A DNA stretch of 64,000 bases, taken from CBFHND01 sp965657085. GTDB lineage: Bacteria > Pseudomonadota > Alphaproteobacteria > Rhodobacterales > Rhodobacteraceae. Under the pieces are notes generated by a model that searched no databases, was not told the origin of the DNA, and saw only the letters and a list, made by a program, of their open reading frames with translations. Shown here one piece after another: positions 25,401-33,978 of the stretch (its first letter is position 1; every line of letters begins with the position of its first letter). Both the position numbers and the translations under genes were made by a program. Location of the stretch: positions 1 to 64,000 of the forward strand of contig CBFHND010000011.1 of NCBI GenBank assembly GCA_965657085.1, given 5' to 3'.

Positions 25401-26537
25401 TCAAAGAAACACACGCTCCACGAACCAATAGGCCCCTACGGCGGCTATGACGCAGCTGGCGGGCACCGAAATCGCGCGGCGGTACCACGGCTTGGACGCG
25501 AACCATCCCACCGCAAGGAACGCCAGCGCGATCACCGTCAACTGGCCCAGTTCCACGCCCACGTTGAACCCGATCAGCGCCGGAATGAACTGCCCCGCGG
25601 GCAGACCGAATTCGCCCAGAACCGATGCAAACCCCAGCCCGTGCAACAGCCCAAAGCCAAAGATGACAACGGGCCGCCATGGGCTGAGGCCCTTCATGAA
25701 CACATTCTCGACCGCCACATAGACGATCGACGCCGCAATCAGCGGCTCCACGATGCTGCCGGGCACGTTGACCCAGCCAAGCGCCCCCAAGGCCAGCGTC
25801 ACCGTATGTGCCAGCGTGAAGGCGGTGACTTGCCACAGCAAGGGCCGCCACGCGGTACTGAGGAAAAACAGTCCCAGCACGAACAGGATATGATCCAGCC
25901 CCTTGGGCAGGATGTGGTCAAAGCCCACGGGAACATAGTTCGCGAAAGCCTGCCAGCCGCTGTCGGCCCCACCGCCGCCCAGATTTATCGCGGGGCTGGC
26001 CGTACCGGGATCGACATAGCCGGTGAACGGGTCCTCGACCCCCTGCTGGCGCAGCACCAATGCGCCCTGCCCCTTGGGCCAGCTGAACACCGCGGCCACG
26101 GCCCCCACCGCAACGGGGCCTTGCAGCGTCAGCAGGCTCTGACGGGGTTGTTCGGCGTCGGGCGGTGCCACCATCTGAAAATCCTGCACGGACAGCGCCA
26201 CGGGCGTGCCGTCCACGGCCAGCAACGGCAGGGCGTTCCAGCCGTCCACAAGATCCGGCAACATCGCCGCGATCTCGTTTTGCGGCAGCGCTCGCAGCGC
26301 ATCATAGCGGTCCACGCCTGCCGCCAGGTCTGTGTCTTCCAGATCATCCAGATCGATCTCGGACAGGAACGCCTCGATATTGGCGCGCAGGGCCAGCGTC
26401 GCCTGCCCGTCCTGCACGGTCAGATCGGCGATGGTCGGCAAAACCTCATGCGCCCGCAGTGCACCCGCGCACACAACGCTTGACAACAGCGCCACAAGGC
26501 TCAGCTTGATCCACAGCTTTAGGAAAGAAAATCTCAT
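25401..26537 (-). CDS. HupE/UreJ-like membrane protein
   Basis: The 378-residue protein has a signal peptide (LWIKLSLVALLSSVVCAGALRA) and a mature N-terminus starting HEVLPTIADL. A ~180-residue extracytoplasmic region is followed by a C-terminal membrane domain: DHILPKGLDHILFVLGLFFLS, FTLAHTVTLALGALG, FGFGLLHGLGFASVLGEFGLP and others. His-rich membrane motifs of this kind are typical of HupE/UreJ_2 proteins, thought to move nickel or other metals. The ATG at 26537 shares bases with the start codon of the divergent DUF4198 gene. Metal specificity is unknown. Confidence 0.85.
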   Translation of the reverse strand: MRFSFLKLWIKLSLVALLSSVVCAGALRAHEVLPTIADLTVQDGQATLALRANIEAFLSEIDLDDLEDTDLAAGVDRYDALRALPQNEIAAMLPDLVDGWNALPLLAVDGTPVALSVQDFQMVAPPDAEQPRQSLLTLQGPVAVGAVAAVFSWPKGQGALVLRQQGVEDPFTGYVDPGTASPAINLGGGGADSGWQAFANYVPVGFDHILPKGLDHILFVLGLFFLSTAWRPLLWQVTAFTLAHTVTLALGALGWVNVPGSIVEPLIAASIVYVAVENVFMKGLSPWRPVVIFGFGLLHGLGFASVLGEFGLPAGQFIPALIGFNVGVELGQLTVIALAFLAVGWFASKPWYRRAISVPASCVIAAVGAYWFVERVFL

Positions 26538-27348
26538 GCGCCTTGCCTCATCCCTTGGTCCTGTCCTTGCTCTTGTTGCCACGATGTTGATCGCAGCACC
26601 CACCCTTGCGCACGAGTTTTGGATCGCGCCGAAGAAGTATCAAGTGGAAAAGGGCGAAATGCTGGTCGCCGACCTCAAAAACGGTGAGGAATTTGCCGGA
26701 ATCACGCTGGGCTACTTCGAACGGCAGATCGTGCGCTCCGATCACATCACATCTGCGGGGGTGCGCGCCACGGAAGGCCGCACCGGCGACGTGCCCGCGC
26801 TGACCCTGCCGCCGCAGCCCGAAGGGTTGGTGGTGCTGGTGCATCAGACGACGCCATCGAGCCTGAAATACACCGAATGGGAAAAATTCGTGGCCTTCGC
26901 CGCGCACAAGGATTTCCCCGACATCGCCGCACGCCACGACGCGCTTGGCGCGCCGCGCACCGGGTTTCGTGAGGTCTATGGCCGTTTCGCCAAGGCGCTG
27001 GTGGCCATTGGCGATGGCGCGGGCGCCGATGCGCCCACGGGTATGGAGACAGAATTTGTCGCAATGACAAATCCTTACGACGCGACCTTCACAGATGAAA
27101 TGAAAGTGCAACTGCTCTACCGCAACACCCCGCGCGCCGACGCGCAGGTCGAGGTGTTCGAACGCGCGCCCGAGGGGGCCGTCACCATCACCCTGACCCG
27201 CACCGACGCGGATGGCATGGCCACGGTCCCGGTCAAGCGTGGGCATGATTACCTTCTGGATGGCGTGGTCTTGCGCCCTTACGCGGGTGACATGGACGCG
27301 GTTTGGGAAACGCTTTGGGCGGCGCTGACCTTTCGCGTACCGAACTAG
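26536..27348 (+). CDS. DUF4198 periplasmic protein (COG5266-type, possible metal uptake component)
   Basis: The 270-residue protein has a signal peptide (MRLASSLGPVLALVATMLIAAPTLA) and mature N-terminus HEFWIAPKKYQVEKGEMLVADLKNG. It is a two-domain beta protein ending in TDADGMATVPVKRGHDYLLDGV, the Ig-like domain typical of DUF4198. Members are annotated as periplasmic components of cobalt/nickel uptake. The divergent HupE-like gene is consistent with metal handling. ATG 26536 is the only start that leaves a full signal peptide; AGGAAAG lies upstream inside the other gene's coding region. Confidence 0.83.
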   Translation: MRLASSLGPVLALVATMLIAAPTLAHEFWIAPKKYQVEKGEMLVADLKNGEEFAGITLGYFERQIVRSDHITSAGVRATEGRTGDVPALTLPPQPEGLVVLVHQTTPSSLKYTEWEKFVAFAAHKDFPDIAARHDALGAPRTGFREVYGRFAKALVAIGDGAGADAPTGMETEFVAMTNPYDATFTDEMKVQLLYRNTPRADAQVEVFERAPEGAVTITLTRTDADGMATVPVKRGHDYLLDGVVLRPYAGDMDAVWETLWAALTFRVPN

Positions 27349-27387
27349 CCGCTTGCATCACCCGTCCCACACCACCATGAACGAGGC

Positions 27388-28275
27388 ATGACGAAGACAC
27401 CTGACATCCTGTGCATCGGATCGGTCCTGTGGGACGTGATCGGGCGCTCGGCCTCTGTCATGCGGCAGGGCTCGGACGTGCCGGGTCGCATCACCCGCTT
27501 GCCGGGTGGTGTGGCCCTGAACATCGCCATGACCCTTGCACGGTTCGGCCTGACGCCCGCGCTTCTGACCGCCATTGGCCGGGATGCCGAAGGCGATGAG
27601 CTGATGGCCGCCTGTGCCGCGCGCGGGTTGATCACCGACACCGTCTACCGCTCGGATGACCTGCCCACGGACCGTTACATGGCCGTGGAAGGCGCAAATG
27701 GCCTGATCGCGGCCATCGCCGACGCCCATTCGCTGGAGGCCGCGGGGGCCAAGATCCTGGCGCCTCTGACCGACGACACTCTTGATGCACCCTATTCCGG
27801 CCTCGTGGCGCTGGATGGCAACCTCACGCTGGACCTGCTGGCCGAGATCGCAACCGGAACCGCCCTGGCGCAGGCCGATCTGCGCGTGGCCCCGGCCTCA
27901 CCCGGCAAGGCCGAGCGCCTGATGCCCTTTGTGACCCATGGGCGCGGCACGCTTTACGTCAATTGCGAAGAGGCCGGGCTGCTCTGCCAGACCACGTTCG
28001 ACGAGGCCCCCGCCGCCGCGCAGGCCCTGCTTACCCGCGGCGCTGCCCGCGTGCTGGTCACCCACGGCGGCGCCGATGCCGCCGAGGGCACGCAAGGCAC
28101 GGGCGTGATCGCCCGCACCCCGCCGCAGGTGCTGGTCACGCGCGTCACCGGGGCCGGCGACACCTTCATGGCCGCCCATATCGCCGCCGAAGCCCGCGGG
28201 GCCGACCGCGAGGCCGCACTGGACCGCGCACTTGAAGCGGCCGCCAGCTATGTATCCGGAGACACGCCCAATTGA
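27388..28275 (+). CDS. psuK: PfkB-family sugar kinase, probable pseudouridine kinase
   Basis: The 295-residue ribokinase-fold protein has the N-terminal ILCIGSVLWDVIGR strand, a GGVALNIAMTLARFG substrate-binding loop and the C-terminal catalytic signature TGAGDTFMAAH. The pseudouridine assignment rests on overlap with psuG: the stop TGA is inside the psuG TTG start (TTGA). PsuK phosphorylates pseudouridine to pseudouridine 5'-phosphate. Confidence 0.9.
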   Translation: MTKTPDILCIGSVLWDVIGRSASVMRQGSDVPGRITRLPGGVALNIAMTLARFGLTPALLTAIGRDAEGDELMAACAARGLITDTVYRSDDLPTDRYMAVEGANGLIAAIADAHSLEAAGAKILAPLTDDTLDAPYSGLVALDGNLTLDLLAEIATGTALAQADLRVAPASPGKAERLMPFVTHGRGTLYVNCEEAGLLCQTTFDEAPAAAQALLTRGAARVLVTHGGADAAEGTQGTGVIARTPPQVLVTRVTGAGDTFMAAHIAAEARGADREAALDRALEAAASYVSGDTPN

Positions 28276-29186
28276 CCCTCTTCACCCCCTCGCCTGATGT
28301 CGCCACGGCGCTGGCAGATCGCACGCCCGTCGTTGCCCTCGAAAGCACCATCATCACCCACGGCATGCCCTATCCGCAAAACGTCGAGGTCGCGCGGCAG
28401 GTCGAAGCAGATGTGCGCGCCGCAGGGGCCACGCCCGCCACCATCGCGGTCATCGGCGGCACCCTGCACGTCGGTCTGACGAAGGCACAGCTTGAAGACC
28501 TTGCGCAGGCCAAGGGCGTCGCCAAGCTCAGCCGCGCAGACATGGCCGTGTGCATGGCCGAAGGACGGACCGGGGCCACAACGGTCGCCGCCACCATGAT
28601 CGCCGCACATTTGGCGGGCATCGCGGTTTTTGCCACGGGCGGCATTGGCGGCGTGCATAAAGGGGCCGAGGACAGCTTTGACATCTCTGCCGACCTGATG
28701 GAACTGGCGCAAACCCCGGTCACGGTGGTGGCCGCAGGGGCCAAAGCCATTCTCGACATCCCCAAGACGCTGGAAGTGCTGGAAACCCAAGGCGTGCCGG
28801 TCGTTGCCGTCGGTCAGGACGACATGCCCGCCTTCTGGTCGCGCAGCGCAGGGATCAAGGCCCCCTTGCGCATGAACAGCGCCGCGCAGATCGCCGCGGC
28901 CCACGCCCTGCGCGCGGCCCTCGGGGTGCCGGGCGGGCAACTGATCGCCAACCCCATCCCCCAAGAGGCGGAGATTGCCGCCGACACATTGGCCCCGATC
29001 ATTGCCCGCGCGCAGGCGGACGCAGATGCCCACGGCATTCTGGCCAAGGCGGTCACCCCTTACCTACTGCAACGCATCTTCGAACTGACAGAAGGCCGGT
29101 CGCTCGACGCCAACATAGCGCTTGTGCGCAACAACGCGCGGTTGGCTGCTGAAATTGCCGCCGCATTGAACAAAATCACCCCATGA
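28272..29186 (+). CDS. psuG: Pseudouridine-5'-phosphate glycosidase
   Basis: The 304-residue enzyme cleaves pseudouridine 5'-phosphate to uracil and ribose 5-phosphate. Signatures are ALESTIITHGMPYPQN, GGTLHVGL, the lysine-containing AKLSRAD segment, FATGGIGGVHKGAE and SAGIKAPLRMNS. The start is TTG 28272 overlapping the psuK stop, giving MTLFTPSPDV in phase with the family N-terminus. Together with psuK it forms a complete nucleoside-salvage pair. Confidence 0.95.
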   Translation: MTLFTPSPDVATALADRTPVVALESTIITHGMPYPQNVEVARQVEADVRAAGATPATIAVIGGTLHVGLTKAQLEDLAQAKGVAKLSRADMAVCMAEGRTGATTVAATMIAAHLAGIAVFATGGIGGVHKGAEDSFDISADLMELAQTPVTVVAAGAKAILDIPKTLEVLETQGVPVVAVGQDDMPAFWSRSAGIKAPLRMNSAAQIAAAHALRAALGVPGGQLIANPIPQEAEIAADTLAPIIARAQADADAHGILAKAVTPYLLQRIFELTEGRSLDANIALVRNNARLAAEIAAALNKITP

Positions 29187-29265
29187 GCGTTGAAGCGACA
29201 CACGCTTTGCATTGTAGAGCCTGCACAAACCCCCTAACTACAAGGGCGAAGTTACCGGACCTGTC

Positions 29266-29979
29266 ATGAACACCCCTTTCGATCCTGAAACGCCTCGCCG
29301 CCCCGGCCTTCTGGCCCGTTTACGCGCGTCCTTCCTGACTGGTCTGGTTGTGATCGCGCCTGTGGGTTTGACCATCTGGCTGATCTGGACGGTCGTGGGC
29401 TGGATTGACGGCTTTGTTTTGCCGCTGGTGCCAAGCGCCTATCAACCCGACAAACTGATCCAGACGCTTCTGGGGCTCGACCCGTCGGTGCAGATCAACG
29501 TGCGCGGCATCGGGGTGATCATCTTTTTGGTGTTCACGATCATCGTGGGCTGGATGGCCAAGGGCCTCATTGGACGTTCCATCCTGCGCTTTGCCGAAAG
29601 CCTTGTGGAACGCACCCCGGTGGTGCGGTCGATCTATTCGGGGATCAAGCAGATTTCCGAAACGGTGTTCGCGCAGTCTGACCGCAGCTTTGAAAAGGCG
29701 TGCCTGATCGAATACCCGCGCAAGGGCATCTGGGCCATCGGCTTTATCTCGACCACGGCCAAGGGCGAGATTCACAAACGCGCGGGCAACACCGGCGATC
29801 TGCTGTCGGTCTTTCTGCCGACCACGCCGAACCCGACCTCGGGCTTTTTGCTGTTCTTCCCGGCCGAAGACGTGATCGAACTGGACATGACAGTGGAGGA
29901 CGCGGCCAAGCTGGTGATCTCGGCGGGGCTTGTCTATCCCAATGGCAAGGACCCGACCCAGCCGCCCGAAGAGGACTGA
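29266..29979 (+). CDS. DUF502 membrane protein
   Basis: The 237-residue protein has two transmembrane segments near the N-terminus (FLTGLVVIAPVGLTIWLIW and VIIFLVFTIIVGWMAKGLIG), then a conserved soluble part: ERTPVVRSIYSGIKQISETVF, PRKGIWAIGFIS, VFLPTTPNPTSGFLLFFP and VEDAAKLVISAGLVYP. This is the whole DUF502 pattern. The biochemical role is not established. It converges on the patatin-like gene with two bases between stops. Confidence 0.92.
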   Translation: MNTPFDPETPRRPGLLARLRASFLTGLVVIAPVGLTIWLIWTVVGWIDGFVLPLVPSAYQPDKLIQTLLGLDPSVQINVRGIGVIIFLVFTIIVGWMAKGLIGRSILRFAESLVERTPVVRSIYSGIKQISETVFAQSDRSFEKACLIEYPRKGIWAIGFISTTAKGEIHKRAGNTGDLLSVFLPTTPNPTSGFLLFFPAEDVIELDMTVEDAAKLVISAGLVYPNGKDPTQPPEED

Positions 29980-29981
29980 GG

Positions 29982-31028
29982 TCAGGAAAACATCGCGCGC
30001 ATGTCGATGGAGGACCGTTGGTTCAGATCGTCGAAATGCGCCTGCAAAAACGTATCCGCTGCCGCGCGCCCTGCCGCCTTCAGTTTGCCGAGGATATAGC
30101 CGTTGGGCAAAAGCTTGGTGGCCACGGACAATTCATTCATCAGGGCATCATCGGCAATCATATGCATGTAGACGCGGCTCATCCGGTCGGTTGTCAGCGT
30201 GCCTTCATCCAGCAGGCGTTGCACGAATTCGATCGCCCGCAGCTCGCGCAGCAGGGATGAGTTGAAGCTGATCTCGTTGATGCGGTTCTGGATCTGGTTG
30301 GGGGTCACGGGGATGTGTTCGCGTTCCAGCGGGTTGATGTTGATGACCACGATGTCATCGGGCAAATCGCCGCCGAACAGCGGAAACAGCGCGGGATTGC
30401 CGGTGTACCCACCGTCCCAGAAGGCTTCGACCTTGCCGGTCTCTGCATCCTCGATCTCGACCGCCTGAAACAGGGTGGGCAGGCAGGCCGAGGCCATGAT
30501 GACCTCGGGCGTGACCTCATGTGCGTTGAACACCCGCAGCTTGCCATTGCGCACCCGCGTCGCGTTCACGAAGAATGCAGGCCCATCATGCGCGCACACA
30601 CGCTCAAAGTCGAAATTGCGGGCGATGGGTTCCAGCGGATTGCGATAAAGCGCACCGTACGCATAGGGCGACACCATCCGCGACAGGGTTTCACTGAAGG
30701 CGAAGGCGGGGGAATACTCCAGCGCGCGGCTGATGCCCGCGGGGCCAAAGGGGGCCATCCACATCCCCATGCCGATGTCCTGAACGCCCGCCACCTGATC
30801 CCAGAGCCAATCGAGGTTCTCGCGCGCACCATCACGGCCGCCCGCGATCATCCCGGCCTTGACGGCGGCCCCGTTCAGCGCCCCGGCGGAGGTGCCTGAC
30901 ATGCCCGCGATCTCGATCCGGTCATCTTCAAGCAAACGGTCAAGCGCACCCCAGGTGAAAGCCCCGTGCGCGCCGCCGCCCTGCAGCGCAAGGTTGATGC
31001 GTTTGACGCTGGCCCCCCGGGCCGTCAC
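29982..31028 (-). CDS. Patatin-like phospholipase/hydrolase
   Basis: The 348-residue protein carries the patatin set: oxyanion loop GGGAHG (17-22), nucleophile elbow GTSAG with S47, and catalytic D205 in DGGYTGNP. No signal peptide is seen, so it should act in the cytoplasm on lipid or polyester substrates. Its GTG start overlaps the bdhA stop (GTGA). Coupling to hydroxybutyrate dehydrogenase suggests a role in polyhydroxybutyrate or lipid mobilisation; that is inference. Confidence 0.9.
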   Translation of the reverse strand: MTARGASVKRINLALQGGGAHGAFTWGALDRLLEDDRIEIAGMSGTSAGALNGAAVKAGMIAGGRDGARENLDWLWDQVAGVQDIGMGMWMAPFGPAGISRALEYSPAFAFSETLSRMVSPYAYGALYRNPLEPIARNFDFERVCAHDGPAFFVNATRVRNGKLRVFNAHEVTPEVIMASACLPTLFQAVEIEDAETGKVEAFWDGGYTGNPALFPLFGGDLPDDIVVININPLEREHIPVTPNQIQNRINEISFNSSLLRELRAIEFVQRLLDEGTLTTDRMSRVYMHMIADDALMNELSVATKLLPNGYILGKLKAAGRAAADTFLQAHFDDLNQRSSIDMRAMFS

Positions 31029-31810
31029 AGCGCCGTCCAGCCACCATCCACGCTGATCGTCGTCCCTGTGATCTGGGCGGCAGCATCAGAACACAGGAAG
31101 GCCGCGGTGCCGCCCATCTGTTCGGTGGTGGCGAATTCCTTGCTGGGCTGACGTTGCAGCATGACGTTCTGGATCACGTCCTCGCGGCTCATGCCATATT
31201 CCTTCATCGTGTCGGGGATCTGCTTTTCCACGATGGGGGTCAGCACATAGCCCGGGCAGATGGCGTTGCAGGTGATCGGATCAGTGGCGGTTTCCAGCGC
31301 CGTCGTCTTGGTCAGCCCGACGATGCCGTGCTTGGCCGCGATATAGGCGGATTTATAGGGCGACGCGGTCAGCCCATGCGCAGACGCGATGTTGATGATG
31401 CGCCCCCATCCCCGCTCACGCATCCCCTGCACTGCCGCTGCGGTGGTGTGAAAGGCGGAACTGAGGTTGATCGCTATGATCGCATCCCATTTGTCGGTCG
31501 GGAAATTTTCCAGCGGGGCCACGTGCTGAATGCCCGCGTTGTTCACAAGGATATCGCAGCCGCCCGCATCCGCGATCAGGCGGCGGCATTGGTCGCCCTT
31601 GGACATGTCCGCCTGGATATAGCGCGCTTCGACCCCGTGATCCTGAGCGATCCCGGCGGCCAGCGCATGATCGCTTGCATCGTCGGTAAAGCTGTTGAGC
31701 ACGATATTGGCACCCGCGCGCGCCAGTTCCTGTGCGATGCCAAGGCCGATGCCCGAGTTCGAGCCGGTGATGATCGCGGTCTTGCCTGCAAGGTCGGTTG
31801 TGATGGCCAT
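31025..31810 (-). CDS. bdhA: D-3-hydroxybutyrate dehydrogenase (SDR)
   Basis: This 261-residue short-chain dehydrogenase has TGSNSGIG (15-22), the NNAG motif at 90-93, catalytic S143, and Y156-x3-K160 in AYIAAKHG. The CPGYVLTPIVEKQI and TTEQMGGTAAFLCSDAAAQITG segments are typical of 3-hydroxybutyrate dehydrogenases. It oxidises (R)-3-hydroxybutyrate to acetoacetate with NAD+, linking polyhydroxybutyrate breakdown to central metabolism. ATG 31810 begins the family N-terminus; the 34-residue upstream extension is not plausible. Confidence 0.92.
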   Translation of the reverse strand: MAITTDLAGKTAIITGSNSGIGLGIAQELARAGANIVLNSFTDDASDHALAAGIAQDHGVEARYIQADMSKGDQCRRLIADAGGCDILVNNAGIQHVAPLENFPTDKWDAIIAINLSSAFHTTAAAVQGMRERGWGRIINIASAHGLTASPYKSAYIAAKHGIVGLTKTTALETATDPITCNAICPGYVLTPIVEKQIPDTMKEYGMSREDVIQNVMLQRQPSKEFATTEQMGGTAAFLCSDAAAQITGTTISVDGGWTAL

Positions 31811-31930
31811 GTGGGTGGCTCCCCTGGATTGAATGCACTGCGCACAGCATGACATGCTGCACCTGCAAAATAAATGCCGAAGCCGTGCAAGAGGCGCGGC
31901 CCTTGCCGTCATGACCGGCGGAAGATGGCC

Positions 31931-31961
31931 AAAAAAAAAACGCCAGCACGAAGCTGGCGTT
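31931..31961 (-). terminator. Strong Rho-independent terminator of the orphan minus-strand transcript
   Basis: On the minus strand a 9-bp stem (AACGCCAGC/GCTGGCGTT, loop TTCGT) runs directly into ten T residues, two of which pair in the stem. No annotated gene lies upstream of it on that strand, so it implies a short independent transcript. Confidence 0.9.
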
Positions 31962-32008
31962 AAGTTATTGAGGCAGGTTTCATACAGGCAAGAAACCTAT
32001 CGAGCAGT
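31931..32008 (-). ncRNA. Candidate trans-acting small RNA (~78 nt)
   Basis: Between bdhA and the divergent solute-binding-protein gene, the minus strand holds a complete small transcription unit. A promoter (32015-32043) is followed by a likely start near 32008. A first hairpin AGGTTTC-10 nt loop-GAAACCT uses bases 31975-31981 and 31992-31998. A single-stranded linker (GCCTCAATAACTTAA) leads to the perfect terminator hairpin with a T-tract. Hairpin, A/U-rich linker and U-tailed terminator is the usual layout of Hfq-binding sRNAs, and hfq is in this window. I cannot name a known family. The region 31811-32122 has no other gene. Confidence 0.65.
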
Positions 32009-32014
32009 AACCTC

Positions 32015-32043
32015 TTTATAAGCATTGGGACGCCGCTGGCCAA
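32015..32043 (-). promoter_or_regulatory. Promoter of the candidate sRNA
   Basis: On the minus strand, TTGGCC (32043-32038) and TATAAA (32020-32015) are separated by exactly 17 bases. Start of transcription is expected near 32008. TATAAA matches the -10 consensus at five of six positions. Confidence 0.6.
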
Positions 32044-32122
32044 GCTAAAAGTTTGATATTGCGTGAAAGCACAGGTACCGATTGCGTTAATAAAACAAGG
32101 GCAGAGCGGGATTGTTGCGAAA

Positions 32123-33931
32123 ATGAAGCCGGATTATTTCCAAAAATGGCGTACGGGTTTTGCCGCATTGGCACTGATTCTCGGCGCGCAGGTCGCTTCG
32201 GCAGAATCGCGCCATGGCATAGCTATGTATGGCGACCCGGCCCTCCCACCTGATTTTGTGTCGCTGCCTTATGTGAACGCCGATGCCCCCAAGGGTGGCG
32301 CGATCGTTCTGGGCAACACCGGCGGGTTCAATTCCCTGAACCCTTTCGTGCGCAAAGGCACGGTGCCGTGGCAACTGCGTTTTTTCACGCACGAGGCCCT
32401 GATGGGCCGGTCTCTGGATGAACCTTTCACGCTTTATGGGCTTCTGGCCGAATCAATTGAGGTGAATGACGACCGTTCCGAGGTGCGTTTCACCCTGCGG
32501 GAAGGCGCCCGATTCTCCGATGGCAGTCCGGTCACGGTAGAGGACGTGATCTGGAGCTACGAGACCTTGGGCACCGAAGGTCACCCGCGCTACCACGGGC
32601 TTTGGGCGCAGATCACTGACATCCGCACCGAAGGCCCGCGCGGCGTGGTAATGCAGTTCGCCCCCGGCAACCGCGAACTGGCGCTGCTGGCGGGGATGCG
32701 GCCAATCCTGAAGAAGGCGCAGTGGGACGGCAAGGATTTCGCCAACGCCCCGCTGGCCGAGGTGCCCATCGGGTCGGGGCCTTACATGGTCAGCGATTAC
32801 GAGGCGGGGCGTTTCGTGACCCTGACGCGCAACCCCGACTATTGGGGCGTGGATGTGCCGGTGCGGCGCGGCACCCACAACTTTGACGAGGTCCGCATCG
32901 ATTTCTATGGCGATGCCACGGTGTTGCTGGAAGGGTTCAAGGCAGGCGAGATTTCGGCCATGCGCGAATTCAATGCCGAACGCTGGGCCACGCAATATAC
33001 CTTTCCCCGCGCGCTGTCGGGGGACGTGGTGCAGACGGAAATTCCCCATGCCAAACCGTCGGGCATGACCGGCTTTGCCATGAACACCCGCCGCGCGCCC
33101 TTCGACGACTGGCGTGTCCGCGCGGCACTGATCCATGCGTTCAACTTCGAATACATCAACGACACGCTGACGGGCGGCGCGCAGCCGCGCATCACCTCCT
33201 ATTTCTCCAACTCGGTTCTGGCGATGCAGAACGGCCCGGCGATGGACAAGGTCGCGGACCTGCTGGCCAAGTTCGACACCCTGCCCGGCACCGTCGAGGG
33301 CTATGCCCTGCCCGTCGCGGACGGCAGCGCGCGCAACCGGCGCAACCTGCGCGCGGCCACCAAGCTGCTGACCGACGCGGGGTTCTCAGCCGAGGACGGC
33401 ACCCTGCGCGGGCCTGATGGCGCGCCCTTCACCTTTGATATCCTGTTGCCCAAGGGCAGCACTGAAAACATAGCCATCGCGGACATCTACGTCGGCGCGC
33501 TGGCAAGGCTGGGCATCACCGCGCGCATCGACACCGTGGACGATGCGCAACTGGTCGCGCGCCACGCGGCCTTTGACTATGACATGACCTATTTCCGCCG
33601 CGCGCTGTCCCTGTCGCCGGGCAACGAACAACGGTTCTATTGGGGATCGCAGGCCGCACAAGCGGAAGGCAGCGGCAACCTGCCCGGTATTGCCGATCCC
33701 GCCGTGGACGCGATGATCGACGCGATGCTCGGCGCGCGCAGCGAGGATGATTTTCTGGCCGCGACCCGCGCGCTTGACCGGCTCTTGACCGCCGGGCGCT
33801 ATGTCATCCCGTTCTGGCAGTTCACTGCGGGCCGCATCGCCCATGTGCGCCAGATGCAGGCACCGACGGTCGTGCCGATCTACGGCGATGGCCCCAACTA
33901 CATGCCCGAACTGTGGTGGTGGCAAGAGTAA
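32123..33931 (+). CDS. Peptide/oligopeptide ABC transporter substrate-binding protein (SBP family 5)
   Basis: The 602-residue periplasmic protein has a signal peptide (TGFAALALILGAQVASA) and mature start ESRHGIAMYGDPALPPDF. Family 5 motifs include GGFNSLNPFV, GLLAESIEV, FTLREGARFSDGSPVTVEDV and IGSGPYMVSDYEAGRFVTLTRNPDYWG. The profile is closest to YejA-type binding proteins. No permease or ATPase genes accompany it, so it probably serves a transporter encoded elsewhere. ATG 32123 is chosen because it gives a normal-length signal peptide. Confidence 0.92.
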   Translation: MKPDYFQKWRTGFAALALILGAQVASAESRHGIAMYGDPALPPDFVSLPYVNADAPKGGAIVLGNTGGFNSLNPFVRKGTVPWQLRFFTHEALMGRSLDEPFTLYGLLAESIEVNDDRSEVRFTLREGARFSDGSPVTVEDVIWSYETLGTEGHPRYHGLWAQITDIRTEGPRGVVMQFAPGNRELALLAGMRPILKKAQWDGKDFANAPLAEVPIGSGPYMVSDYEAGRFVTLTRNPDYWGVDVPVRRGTHNFDEVRIDFYGDATVLLEGFKAGEISAMREFNAERWATQYTFPRALSGDVVQTEIPHAKPSGMTGFAMNTRRAPFDDWRVRAALIHAFNFEYINDTLTGGAQPRITSYFSNSVLAMQNGPAMDKVADLLAKFDTLPGTVEGYALPVADGSARNRRNLRAATKLLTDAGFSAEDGTLRGPDGAPFTFDILLPKGSTENIAIADIYVGALARLGITARIDTVDDAQLVARHAAFDYDMTYFRRALSLSPGNEQRFYWGSQAAQAEGSGNLPGIADPAVDAMIDAMLGARSEDDFLAATRALDRLLTAGRYVIPFWQFTAGRIAHVRQMQAPTVVPIYGDGPNYMPELWWWQE

Positions 33932-33978
33932 CCCACCGTGTCACCAAACCGTTACATTTACCCCCTAGGGCCAAATGC

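Noticed and set aside
31961..32025. 21-codon minus-strand ORF (ATG at 32025) overlapping the sRNA candidate
   Set aside because: It lacks a ribosome binding site, and its ATG lies upstream of the predicted -10 box, so it would not be in the transcript.
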